From: Chondromyces crocatus
GTDB lineage: Bacteria; Myxococcota_A; Polyangia; Polyangiales; Polyangiaceae
Assembly: GCF_001189295.1 (NCBI RefSeq)
Contig: NZ_CP012159.1
Location: 7,867,001-7,931,000, forward strand
Direction: 5' to 3'
DNA length: 64,000 bases
The notes below the pieces were generated by a model that was not told the origin of the DNA, made no database searches, and saw nothing but the letters and a program-made list of their open reading frames with translations. A program made the translations under genes and the position numbers. Each line of letters opens with the position of its first letter. Position 1 is the first letter of the stretch. Shown here one piece after another: positions 18,145 to 27,700 of this stretch.

Positions 18145-18974
18145 GCCTCCTCGACCTCGCGATCCTCTACGTGCTGCTCGGCGTCGCCAGCGCCGTCGCC
18201 ATCTACCGGGCGGAGCGGAAGAGCCAGCGTGAACGCTCACCGAGCCAGCGGTTCCACGCGCTCGGCCTCGCGCTCCTCGCCGTCCCGCTGTGGCCTCTGT
18301 GGGCTCCCATCGCCCTCGGACGACACGCCTCGACGCCTCCCCCGTGGCCGCAGGCCTCGTCCCCGGCCCCCCAGGGTTCGGGGATCGCCAGCCCGTCTCC
18401 CCGCACCGGCGATTCCGGTGGAGTCTTCGGGCCCGCTCACATGGCAGTCCGCATCGAGGAGGCCTTGCACGAGTGCGTGCGCGCCAGCGCCGGGACGCCC
18501 ATCGAGCCCTTGATGCCGCCCGAGGCAGCCGCGCGCATTTCCACCGAGGTCGCGCGCGCCGCGACCCGGCATGCCGAGATCGACGCCCTCATCCGGCGCG
18601 AGGGGTTCGACATCGACAGCGCAGAACGCCGCCTCGCCGCGCTCGAAGCAGCCCACGCCGCCTCGCGTGTCCTGGCGACCGCCAGGATCCATCTGGACAA
18701 CGTCCGTCGCCTCGTGGCGCTACGCGACCGGGACGCCGCTGCGCTGGAGGAGCTTCTGGACCTCGTTCATGCACTTCGTACTCAGCTCCACCTCGCACGC
18801 TATGCCGAGAGCGAGCTGAATGCGCACGCCTCCGTGTCCGAGGGTGCCACGTTCGCCGGGACGTCGGGCATCGTCTCCGAGGTATGGGCTCGCGTCGAAG
18901 GGCTCAGCGCCGTCCTCGTTCCCGCCGAATTCTTCCTACCGAACTCTCAGAGGGGCACGTCATCGACCGCATGA
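18141..18974 (+). CDS. Hypothetical protein with N-terminal membrane helix and coiled coil (third of set)
   Basis: 277 residues from a GTG start overlapping the previous stop. A short hydrophobic N-terminus (LLDLAILYVLLGVASAVAIY) and a second hydrophobic patch near 42-60 anchor it. Residues 95-240 are almost entirely helical with heptad-like Leu/Ala spacing (AERRLAALEAAHAASRVLAT, LEELLDLVHALRTQLH), suggesting a coiled coil. Not recognised. As part of the three-gene set it may be the soluble scaffold of a membrane complex; that is inference. Confidence 0.75.
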   Translation: MSLLDLAILYVLLGVASAVAIYRAERKSQRERSPSQRFHALGLALLAVPLWPLWAPIALGRHASTPPPWPQASSPAPQGSGIASPSPRTGDSGGVFGPAHMAVRIEEALHECVRASAGTPIEPLMPPEAAARISTEVARAATRHAEIDALIRREGFDIDSAERRLAALEAAHAASRVLATARIHLDNVRRLVALRDRDAAALEELLDLVHALRTQLHLARYAESELNAHASVSEGATFAGTSGIVSEVWARVEGLSAVLVPAEFFLPNSQRGTSSTA

Positions 18975-19213
18975 GCAGGGTCATGGATCGGGTCCCGACG
19001 GCAGTCCTCCAGCGGCGCCGGGAGACCTCCCGTTTTCCAGGTCCGCACAGTGCGCCGTGGTCCTGGCGGAATACGACGGAGATTCATCTTCCGAGACGGA
19101 TTCGAGCCCTTCTTCATTCGCAGGAGCGGATTCTGTCGGCATCTCATTGCAGCGTCAGTGACTGCGCGTGTTGCAGCACCGGGCAATTCACATCACATTC
19201 TCTCGGACCAGGC

Positions 19214-19230
19214 GCCCCGCACTGCGGGGC
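19214..19230 (+). other. Hairpin upstream of chitin-binding protein gene
   Basis: GCCCCGC, a three-base ACT loop, then GCGGGGC: a perfect 7-bp stem ending 37 nt before the GTG at 19268. It is either the terminator of the three-gene set ending at 18974 (no T-run) or a leader hairpin of the next gene. Confidence 0.35.
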
Positions 19231-19267
19231 TCCGGGGTTCACAGTCATTCTTTAGAGGGGGTTTCCT

Positions 19268-19798
19268 GTGTACACCAACCGGCGCTCATTGCTTTCACTC
19301 GCGGCATTCGGAACGATGCTCTTCGGCCTGGTCGGCACGGCGACGCCTGCCGCGGCCGACACTGGATTCGTGTGCCCCGGCCCATTCGGCTTCTACGCGG
19401 ACCCCAACGATTGCGCCACGTTTTACTTCTGCATGATGAACAACCCGTTCCCTGTGACCTGCCCGGAGGGAACGTTCTATGACGGCAGCGCTCAGCGCTG
19501 CATGCAGGACGAGGCGGGCACCTGCGGCGGGCCCGTGGAGGAGGCGCCCGTGGAAGCGCCGCCTGCGGAGGGGCCGCCCGTCGCGGAGCCCCCCGTCGAG
19601 GAGCCCCCGGCGGCACCCCTGTTCGAATGTCCTCAGCCCAATGGCGTCTTCAGCAACCCGGACGACTGCGTGACCTTTTACACGTGCAATGGTGGAGTCG
19701 CCGATCTCCGCGGATGTCCCTCCGACCTCCACTGGAACCAGACCGCGAAGCGGTGCGATCTCCCGGAGAACTCCGGGTGCTCGATGTCGGCTCCCTGA
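19268..19798 (+). CDS. Secreted protein with two peritrophin-A (CBM14) chitin-binding modules
   Basis: 176 residues. A signal peptide (MYTNRRSLLSLAAFGTMLFG...ATPAAA) is cut near residue 30. Module 1 has Cys36, 49, 55, 65, 78 and 86; module 2 has Cys121, 134, 140, 150, 163 and 171. Both give the same spacing, 12-5-9-12-7, which is the six-cysteine peritrophin-A/chitin-binding type-2 pattern, with the aromatic core ATFYFC and VTFYTC. A Pro/Glu-rich linker joins them. This family binds chitin in insect gut matrices and mucins and is rare in bacteria. No catalytic domain is attached. The GTG start follows AGAGGGGG at 19254-19261. Predicted extracellular; three disulphides per module. Confidence 0.9.
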   Translation: MYTNRRSLLSLAAFGTMLFGLVGTATPAAADTGFVCPGPFGFYADPNDCATFYFCMMNNPFPVTCPEGTFYDGSAQRCMQDEAGTCGGPVEEAPVEAPPAEGPPVAEPPVEEPPAAPLFECPQPNGVFSNPDDCVTFYTCNGGVADLRGCPSDLHWNQTAKRCDLPENSGCSMSAP

Positions 19799-20006
19799 CC
19801 CCTCGCCGCAGTCCGGTCCACCAGCCCACCATCATGGCAGCGGAGCCGCCCAGCGCTCCGCTGCCGATCCCTCGAACCTCCCTGACGCGACCCGGGCAAG
19901 GTCACCCGCGAGCGGGATGACGGCAGGCGCGGCAGCGCACGCCCAGCATCCAGCCGACCGAGCCACGGCGCTTTACTTCCCCGGCCACCTGGCAAGGATC
20001 TCCCCC

Positions 20007-20696
20007 GTGACCAAGCACATCCTGATCGTCGACGACGAGACGCGCATTCGCGATGTGGTCAGCTATGCCCTTCAGAAGGAGGGTTATCGGGTCACCGCCG
20101 CCAGCGATGGCCGGGCTGCCCTCGACGCCCTGGAGGGGGGTGGGGTGGACCTGGTGGTCCTCGACGTGATGCTCCCGGAGATCGATGGCCTCGAGGTGTG
20201 CCGTCGAATCCGCGCTCGCTCCAGGATCCCCATCCTGTTCCTGTCGGCGCGGGGCGAGGAGATCGATCGCATCCTCGGCCTCGAGCTGGGCGGCGACGAC
20301 TACCTCACCAAACCCTTCTCTCCGCGCGAGCTGATCGCCCGCGCCAGAGCCATCTTCCGCCGCACCGACGAGCCGGACCGCGCCCCCGAAGAGCGCGCTG
20401 CCGTCCTGCGCTTCCGCGGCATCGAGATCAACCCCGAGCGCCACGAGGTCCGCTACGAGGGCCGCGTGGTACCACTCACCCCGACCGAGCTGGGCATCCT
20501 CGGCGCCCTGATCGAGCGACCCGGCGTCGTGCTCAGCCGGGCTCAGCTCATGCAGCGCGCCTACCGCTACGACAACCTCATCACCGAGCGCACCATCGAC
20601 ACCCACATCCGCCGTATCCGCGCCAAGTTCCGCGAGGCAGGCCTCGATCCGATCGCCACCGTGCACGGTGTGGGCTACAAAGCCGCCGAGGGGTGA
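20007..20696 (+). CDS. OmpR/PhoB-family response regulator
   Basis: 229 residues. Receiver domain 1-120 with acidic pocket Asp9-Asp10, phosphoacceptor Asp53 (LVVLDVMLP) and Lys in LTKPF. The winged-helix DNA-binding domain follows at about 130-228 ([40 protein letters not shown]). GTG start after AAGGAT, chosen because [11 protein letters not shown] is the normal opening. No histidine kinase is adjacent; the nearest one is at 39893. It lies 22 nt before the spermidine fusion gene on the same strand, so it may be co-transcribed with it or control it. Confidence 0.93.
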   Translation: MTKHILIVDDETRIRDVVSYALQKEGYRVTAASDGRAALDALEGGGVDLVVLDVMLPEIDGLEVCRRIRARSRIPILFLSARGEEIDRILGLELGGDDYLTKPFSPRELIARARAIFRRTDEPDRAPEERAAVLRFRGIEINPERHEVRYEGRVVPLTPTELGILGALIERPGVVLSRAQLMQRAYRYDNLITERTIDTHIRRIRAKFREAGLDPIATVHGVGYKAAEG

Positions 20697-20718
20697 GCCC
20701 CTCGCGGAGTCGGATCCG

Positions 20719-22092
20719 GTGGATGTCCTCGGTCGCAACATCGTCGCCGAACTCTTCGGCTGCCCCGCTGAGCTGCTCAACGACGTCAGCCTGATCGAGA
20801 CGCGCATGCTCGAAGCCGCCGAGGCGGCGCACGCGACGGTCATCAGCTCCACCTTCCATCACTTCTCTCCGTTCGGCGTCTCCGGCGTGGTCGTCATCCA
20901 GGAGAGCCACCTCGCCATCCACACCTGGCCGGAGTACGGCTACGCGGCGCTCGACATCTTCACGTGCGGCCGAGAGGTCGACCCGTGGGTCTGCTACCAG
21001 CATCTGCTCACCGCGCTGAACGCCGAGCGCGGCTCCGCCATCGAGCAGGGCCGTGGCCTCCGGAGCCAGCTCGCGACCCAGCTCACCCCGGGAGCCCTCG
21101 ACGACGCAGAAGCGCCCCCTCAGCACCTCCGCCCCCCGCCGACCCCCCGCGAACCCATGCGCAACGTGTGGTTCACCGAGCGCGATCCCGAGATTGCCCT
21201 GTCGCTCCGGCACAGCGGAGACGTCCTCCACCGCGCCCGCTCGCAGCACCAGAAGATCGAGGTCTACGAGACCTACGCCTACGGACGCATGCTGACGCTC
21301 GACGGTCGGGTCATGACCACCGAAGGCGACGAGTACGTCTTCAACGAGATGATGGCCCACGTGCCGCTCCTCAGCCATCCCGACGCCCGACACGCACTCG
21401 TCATCGGAGGCGGAGACGGCGGTGTCGCGCGCGAGCTGCTCCGGCACGAACAGCTCGATCGGGTCGAACTCGTGGAGATCGACGCCCAGGTCATCGACAC
21501 CAGCCGGCGGTATCTCGGCAAGCTCTCGAGCGCGCTCGATCATCCCAAGCTCGACCTCCGCGTGGGCGACGGGGTCGCCTACGTCCGCGCATGTGCACCG
21601 GCCACCTTCGACGTGGTCTGCATCGACGTCATGGACCCCCTCGGCCCTTCGCACGGCCCCTTCGACGCGGACTTCTACCGCGACGTCGCGCGGATTCTCC
21701 GACCCGGCGGGGTCCTGGTGACCCAGAGCGCATCACCGCGCTTCGACATCGGGGTGTTCCAGCAGATACATGCTTGCCTGCGCGGCCTCTTCGGCCCCGA
21801 CCGAACCTTCCCCTACCTCATCGCGACGCCCACCTACCCCTCGGGCACCTGGAGCCTCACCTATTGCGCCCTCGGCCCGCGCGATCCGCGCCGCGACTTC
21901 GATCGAGCGCGCGCGCGCCGCTTCACCGAGGCGCATGATCTCCAGTACTACAGCGACGAGGTCCACACCGCCGCGTTCGCGCTACCCGGGTACGTCAAGC
22001 GCCTGCTCGCCGGCGCGAGGAGACCTTCGGCTCCCCGGTCCGACATGGCCAGCAGCCTCGATCGAGAGCCTGGCAGCGAGCGGAAGGCGTGA
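20719..22092 (+). CDS. speDE: Fused S-adenosylmethionine decarboxylase-spermidine synthase (SpeD-SpeE)
   Basis: 457 residues carrying two consecutive steps of spermidine synthesis. Residues 1-130 are a bacterial class 1b Spe[18 protein letters not shown], then the self-cleavage site [15 protein letters not shown] whose Ser63 becomes the pyruvoyl group. The GTG start giving VDVLGRN places this serine at 63, as in the Thermotoga enzyme, which supports that start over the in-frame GTG at 20668. After a Pro-rich linker, residues 150-430 are Spe[11 protein letters not shown], the SAM-binding GGGDGG (230-235), [11 protein letters not shown] and [14 protein letters not shown]. Fusion should channel decarboxylated SAM to the aminopropyltransferase. 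Fusions of this kind are known in some bacteria. GGAG lies about 10 nt before the start. Confidence 0.93.
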   Translation: MDVLGRNIVAELFGCPAELLNDVSLIETRMLEAAEAAHATVISSTFHHFSPFGVSGVVVIQESHLAIHTWPEYGYAALDIFTCGREVDPWVCYQHLLTALNAERGSAIEQGRGLRSQLATQLTPGALDDAEAPPQHLRPPPTPREPMRNVWFTERDPEIALSLRHSGDVLHRARSQHQKIEVYETYAYGRMLTLDGRVMTTEGDEYVFNEMMAHVPLLSHPDARHALVIGGGDGGVARELLRHEQLDRVELVEIDAQVIDTSRRYLGKLSSALDHPKLDLRVGDGVAYVRACAPATFDVVCIDVMDPLGPSHGPFDADFYRDVARILRPGGVLVTQSASPRFDIGVFQQIHACLRGLFGPDRTFPYLIATPTYPSGTWSLTYCALGPRDPRRDFDRARARRFTEAHDLQYYSDEVHTAAFALPGYVKRLLAGARRPSAPRSDMASSLDREPGSERKA

Positions 22093-22123
22093 TCTCCGCA
22101 GGTCGCGCAGCCGGCCGACACCA

Positions 22124-23008
22124 TCACAGCGAACTCGCCCCGAAAGTGTCGCATGCCGCCAGCGTCCCCTCCTCGTAACCCCGCTTGAACCAGCGCGATC
22201 GCTGGGCCGAAGAGCCGTGGGTCCAGCTCTCCGGCTGCACCGCACCCCCACTCTCACGCTGCAACCGATCGTCTCCGATCGCTGCTGCTGCGCCGAGCGC
22301 TTCGTCGACATCCCCAGCTTCGAGCAGATCGCGCTGGCCCGTCGAGTGCGCCCACACCCCGGCGTAGCAGTCCGCTTGCAGCTCGAGGCGGACCGCCAGG
22401 CCGGAGGCCCCCTCCTGCTGCCCGCGGGCTGCCGAGCGCACCCGATCGTTCGTACCCATCAGGTGCTGCACGTGGTGACCGATCTCGTGCGCAATCACGT
22501 AAGCCTGTGCGAAGTCGCCCCGCGCCCCGAAGCGCTTCGACAGCTCCTGGTAGAAGCCGAGATCGATGTATACCCGCTCGTCGAGGGGACAGTAGAACGG
22601 CCCCGTCGCCGCGCGACCTCGCCCGCACCCCGTCTGCGTGGCGCCCGTGAACAGCACCAGCTTGGCGTTCTGGTACGGCCGTCCGCTCTCCGCGAACACC
22701 TTGCGCCAGGTGTTCTGCGCGTCATCGAGCACGAACGAGACGAACTGGACCATCGCCTCCTCGCGCTGTCCCCCGGGCGCACCCGAGCGGGCCTCTCCGT
22801 GCACCCGCTGCTCGCCTCCCCCGAAGAAGCCCCTCAGGCCGCCGAACACCCCCACCAGCACCAGAAGGAGCACGCCCACCCACCCGAAGCGCGACCGCAT
22901 GAGCAGCGGCAGGATCGCGACGAGCCCCCCCATGCTCGACCCCCCGCCATCGCCCTCGCCGCGTCGATCAATGACATCCGGACTTTTATGCCCTGGGTCC
23001 CATCGCAT
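22124..23008 (-). CDS. YpfJ-type neutral zinc metallopeptidase
   Basis: 294 residues of the YpfJ/KPN_00715 family, membrane-attached zinc proteases of unknown substrate. The start MRWDPGHKSPDVIDRRG is the family's usual opening. A Gly-rich turn, one membrane helix (about 40-58), then the catalytic half: HEIGH at 174-178 (zinc-binding HEXXH) and the downstream LELQADCYAGVWA with the third ligand. The only oddity is the short Gly-rich loop SGAPGGQREE. It is divergent from the MYXO-CTERM gene with a 97-nt gap that must contain both promoters. Confidence 0.92.
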   Translation of the reverse strand: MRWDPGHKSPDVIDRRGEGDGGGSSMGGLVAILPLLMRSRFGWVGVLLLVLVGVFGGLRGFFGGGEQRVHGEARSGAPGGQREEAMVQFVSFVLDDAQNTWRKVFAESGRPYQNAKLVLFTGATQTGCGRGRAATGPFYCPLDERVYIDLGFYQELSKRFGARGDFAQAYVIAHEIGHHVQHLMGTNDRVRSAARGQQEGASGLAVRLELQADCYAGVWAHSTGQRDLLEAGDVDEALGAAAAIGDDRLQRESGGAVQPESWTHGSSAQRSRWFKRGYEEGTLAACDTFGASSL

Positions 23009-23105
23009 GGTTCGCTCCGTCTGGACACACCACTGCAAACCCCTTGCCAGCGCGGCTGTGCATCTCGCCCCCAACGGAAGCGTCACTTTCATTACTCTCC
23101 CGTCC

Positions 23106-24719
23106 ATGACTCGCTTGCCCTCGCGCCTGGGAACCGGCCTCTGTGCCGCGCTCGCGTCCCTCTTCACATGGCTCCACGCGGATCCCGCCATCGCGGGGAA
23201 CTGCGGCTGCGACCACCAGATCACCCCGGGGACCACGGCGGTGAACGGCACGGCCCTCGGCATCCAGCCAGGCCACGTGGTCTGCGTCATGGCGGGCGAT
23301 TACGAGTTCATTCGCTTCCGCGAGATCCGGGGCACCGCCGCGTCACCCGTCATCATCAAGAACTGCGGCGGCATCGTGCAGGTCCGCAACACGGACCGCG
23401 CCTACGCCATCGACTTCCAGGGCAGCTCGCGTCACTTCCACCTCACGGGCACTGGCGACGCCTTCGCCCCCTACGGGTTCCGGGTCAGCGCCCCGGTGCG
23501 CAATCCCTACCCCGGGGTCGGTTTGTGGTTCCTCGACAAGAGCACCGATTACGAGGTCGATCACATCGAGGTGTACGAGACCGGCTTCGCTGGCGTGATG
23601 TCGAAGACCGACCCCCTCTGCGACGGCAGCGCCGATCAAGGCACCTTCGTGCAGAAGAACGTTCACCTGCACCACCTCTGGGTCCACGACACGGGCGGCG
23701 AGGGCCTGTACATCGGCTCCACCCAGTCGAACGGCCACACCATCACCTGCAACGGCCAGCAACAGACCCGCCAGCCGCACTACCTCGAAGGCATCGAGGT
23801 CGATCACCTCCTCGTCGAGGACACCGAGTGGGACGGCATGCAGATCGGCATGGCCCGTGAAGGGTGCAGCGTCCACGACAACATCATCCGCCGGGTCGGC
23901 TCCGCCGGCGTGCAGTACCAGCAGCAAGGCCTCCAGATCGGAGGCTACTCGGCCTGCGACATCCGCCGGAACATCCTCTCCGACGGCCCCGCGATCGGCG
24001 TCATCGTGCTCGGCGCCTACAGCACCACCGTCGCCGACAACGTCATCGCTCGGTTCAACGAAGCCGCGATCTACGCCAACATGAACATCACGGCGGACGG
24101 GATCCGCTACCGCTTCGTTCACAACACCATCCTCGACCACCCGGGGACGGCCCTGCGCGTCTTCGGCGCCGCGCTCGAACAGGCAGTCGCCTGGAACAAC
24201 CTCATCGTGGGCGCCCCCGGGTCCGTCACCGCGAGCAACGACGTCGCCTGGAGCGCAGAGGGGAACCTGTTCGTGGACACGACGGCCGAAGCTGGGTTCG
24301 TCGACGCGGCGCGCGACGACTACCACCTCGTCGGCACATCATCCGCACGGGGAGCAGGGATCGATCGCAGCAGCGAGGGCTTCACCCTCGATCTCGACGG
24401 CTTGCTCCGCGCCACCCCGCCCGCCGTCGGCGCCTACGAGTTCGCGGAGGACTCCCCCACGAGCGGCGCAGGCGGGGACGGCGGCGCGAACGGGAACAGT
24501 GGTGGGGCCGGAGGCGCGGGTGGAGCGGGTGGAGGACCGTCGGGCAGCGGAGGCCAGGGCTCTCCAGGAGAGGTCACCGACGAGGGCGGGTGCGGCTGCC
24601 GTACCGCTGGCACGCCGGGGTCGACGACCTCCCTCTCCTCCCTGGGGCTCGCGGCAGGTGCGCTCCTGCTCCACCGCATCCAGCGCCGCCGCTCGGCCCG
24701 CCGCCGCTCGGCCCACTGA
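23106..24719 (+). CDS. Right-handed beta-helix protein with MYXO-CTERM-like sorting signal
   Basis: 537 residues. Signal peptide of about 30 (ends DPAIA), followed by parallel beta-helix repeats over 60-440 (ASPVIIKNCGGIVQVRN, HNTILDHPGTALRVFGAALE, WNNLIVGAPGSV), as in pectate-lyase-like or carbohydrate-acting proteins. A Gly/Ala-rich linker leads to GGCGCRTAG, a hydrophobic helix (SLSSLGLAAGALLL) and an Arg cluster (HRIQRRRSARRR). That tripartite tail is the MYXO-CTERM sorting signal, in which the cysteine is the likely modified residue for surface display. Substrate unknown: no catalytic triad was identified by eye. It faces the YpfJ gene, and converges on the giant kinase gene. Confidence 0.88.
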   Translation: MTRLPSRLGTGLCAALASLFTWLHADPAIAGNCGCDHQITPGTTAVNGTALGIQPGHVVCVMAGDYEFIRFREIRGTAASPVIIKNCGGIVQVRNTDRAYAIDFQGSSRHFHLTGTGDAFAPYGFRVSAPVRNPYPGVGLWFLDKSTDYEVDHIEVYETGFAGVMSKTDPLCDGSADQGTFVQKNVHLHHLWVHDTGGEGLYIGSTQSNGHTITCNGQQQTRQPHYLEGIEVDHLLVEDTEWDGMQIGMAREGCSVHDNIIRRVGSAGVQYQQQGLQIGGYSACDIRRNILSDGPAIGVIVLGAYSTTVADNVIARFNEAAIYANMNITADGIRYRFVHNTILDHPGTALRVFGAALEQAVAWNNLIVGAPGSVTASNDVAWSAEGNLFVDTTAEAGFVDAARDDYHLVGTSSARGAGIDRSSEGFTLDLDGLLRATPPAVGAYEFAEDSPTSGAGGDGGANGNSGGAGGAGGAGGGPSGSGGQGSPGEVTDEGGCGCRTAGTPGSTTSLSSLGLAAGALLLHRIQRRRSARRRSAH

Positions 24720-24743
24720 GCCTCTGCGCGAGCCCTGGGTGAT

Positions 24744-27700
24744 TCAGCGCCGGGCCGAGAGGCTCGCGAAGCCGTGGGGCTCCCGGGCGGTCACCTTCTT
24801 CTCCTGCCGTGTCATGCACCGGAGCAACGCCTGCCGCAGGTTCGCCAGCGTCGTCATCGAGGCCAGGTCGATCCCCATCAGCACCATCGTCTGAGCCACC
24901 TCTGGCCGCAGCCCCACCACGATCCCTTCGGAGCCCAGCAGGTGGACGGCCCGCACCAGCCGGATCAGCTGGTCGGCCATGTTGCTGTCGAGGGAATGCA
25001 CGGCCGTCAGATCCACGATGACGTACCGCGCCTGCTGCCGCACCACGGCGTCGAGCATGACCTCCATCATGTGCGCGGCCGTCCCGCTGTCGAGCGCGCC
25101 CAGGATCGGCATGGTCAGCACGCCCTCCCACACCTCGATGATCGGCGTCGACAGCGCCCGGATCGCCTGCTGCTGCTGCTCGATGATCTGGAGCTTCTCC
25201 CGCAGCGTCGACTCGGACGCGGCCCGCTCCTCGACCAGCCTGCGCAGCCGCTCCTCGCTCTCGCGCAGGGAGTTCTCCGTCTGACTCCGCTCCGCGTTCT
25301 CCTGCTGCAGGGCCTGGTACAGCGCGGCGTTCTCCATCGAGATCGACGACTGCGCGGTGATGAACTCGAGCAGCGCCAGCTTCCGGCCGCTGAAGGCCCC
25401 CAGGGTGAGGTTGTTCTCCAGGTACAGGATCCCCATCAGCGTCCCTTGCCGCATGACCGGACAGCACAGGACGCTCTTCGGCCGCACCCGCTCGATGTAG
25501 CCGTCCGACGAGAAGAGCGACTGCGAGGCAGGATCGTCGAGGATGATCTGCTCTCGCGTCCGCTTCACGTAATGGATCATCGACTCGGGCATCGGCTGCT
25601 CGCTCACCGGCCTGCACGGCGCGAAGACCTCGACGTCGATGCTGCTCTCACCGACCACCGCGGTCGCGTTGACGCCCATCTCTTCGCCCGTGGGGACGAG
25701 GAAGTGACACGTCTGTGCGCCCGCGTGCTCGACGATGATCCCGAGCAGCGTCGAGAGCAGCTTCTTCTGATCGATCTCGGAGGAGATGGCCTGACAGGTC
25801 TTCACCACCGTGAGCACGTCGATCTGCTCGAGCTGGGTGCTGGTGACCTTCCCCATCGGCGCTGACGCCGCCGAGAAGAGCTGCGCATAACGACGGTCGA
25901 TCTGGCTGACCTTCCCGTCGGCACCCCACTTCACGTAGCAAGAGCGCGCCTCCCGCAGCAGCGCCCCCGCGAGCGTCGTGAGCCCTTGCGTGAGGCAGAA
26001 CTGGCCTCCCAGCTCCTTCGCCAGCGCCTCGAAGTGAACGAAATCGTACTCGCTGGCGACTTGCGCTGCCTGATCGTAGAGCCGGAGCGCGTCCTCCACG
26101 CGGTGATCCACCCGGGCCTGCTCTGCCTCCACGAGCAGCTTCATCGCGAGGAAGTTGGGCGGGTAGTTCTCCGCCCACAGATCGAGGAGTTCCTTGTTCG
26201 TGGCGATGTCCGCCGTGTACTCCTTCCGGGTCGCCTCATCGGCGCTCTCGAAATCCGAGAGCATGACCAGGGTCATGTAGAGCGTGCCCTCGGCGACGAA
26301 GAACTGACACGCTGCACTCCAGAGCACCGGCTTCAAGCACCGCGCCGAACGCAGCGCGTCCTTGATCTCCCCCGCGAAGTAGCGCGCCTGCAGCCGACGC
26401 GCGTGGTAGTAGTAGTAGGCGAGCAGCGTGCTCGGCGGGTTCGCCGCCTCGAATGCCTCCTCCTCGAAGCCGCCGCCGTTCAGCGTCGAGATGTTCGCGG
26501 TGAGGCCGCGCAAGCACTGGACCCCGCGCTGGATGGCCAGCAGGACGGGCGCCCCCATCCCGCGCTCCACGCTCCGCACCATCTCCAGGAGCCGCTCGCT
26601 CTCGCGGAACACCTCGTCCAGGCGCCGACCGGTGCTCATCAGCATCGACAACCGGTGGAGCGCGCCCAGCGTGATCCAGGTGACGTTGCCGGATCGCTGC
26701 GCTGCATCCAGGCCCTCCACCGGGTACTCCGCACATCGACGCAGCGGCTCGAACCAGACGGCAGAAAACGCGCCGAAGGTCGAGCGGATCATGCTCAGCC
26801 AGTAGAGCGCTCCCTCCCGGTGCGCGAGGTCGTAGCCGACCTTCCCGAACTGATACGAGCGACGGTAGTCGCGGAACCGCGGGATGAGGACCATCCCGGC
26901 GGTGACGTAGTTCATCGCCGCAGGGCCCGTGTTCCCGTGGCGGATGCAGAGGTTCAGCGTCCGCCCCATCATCATGTGGGACAGCCGCTCGTCCAGGTAC
27001 CACGCCGGCACGAAGGTGATGGTGAGCACGGCCACCGCCGCCTCCAGCTCCGGATCGGTCATGGGAGGCAGATCCATCAGCGCTTCCATGGGGCGGTCGC
27101 CCAGCGCTTCCCAGACCTGCTCGAACTCTCCCTCCACATCGGCGTCGGAGACCTTCGTCGGGAACTCGACCCCGAGGATCCGCAAGCAGTCGAGGCAGGC
27201 CTGCACGGCCCTGTCGATCGCCATCTCGGCCATGTTCCGCTCGATCAGCAGGCGATAGGCGAGCTGCTTGTCGAGCTTGCGCTGCCCACGCTCCAGGAGC
27301 AGCGCGCACAGGCGCCGCGTCTCCTCGGCGTTCCCGGACAGGTGCTCGCACTCCGCGAGCTCGCTGTAGAGATCGTAGATGAGCTTGTAGTCGGACTTCC
27401 AGCACGACTCGTCGAGCAGCGCGGTCCCGGCGGAGAGGTAGCCTGCCGCAACGGGATACGCCGCCGACGCCTTCGCCTTCCTTCCAGCCAGCAGGCAGAG
27501 ACCAGAGACGTCTTTCCTCTCGTCCACCTGCGAGAGGCTGCTCACCCCCAGGGTGTACTGATTGACGATGGCGAAGACCTTCTCGCCCAGCTGCTCGTCC
27601 GACACGCGCGCCTTCAAGGAGCGCGCGATTCGCAGGTGCACCTCGGCCCGCTCTGCCTCCGGGATCAGGAGGTACGCCGCCTGCTGGACGCGATCGTGCA

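Noticed and set aside
22093-22123. Possible terminator between spermidine and metallopeptidase genes
   Set aside because: No stem of six or more bases found; the gap is only 31 nt.
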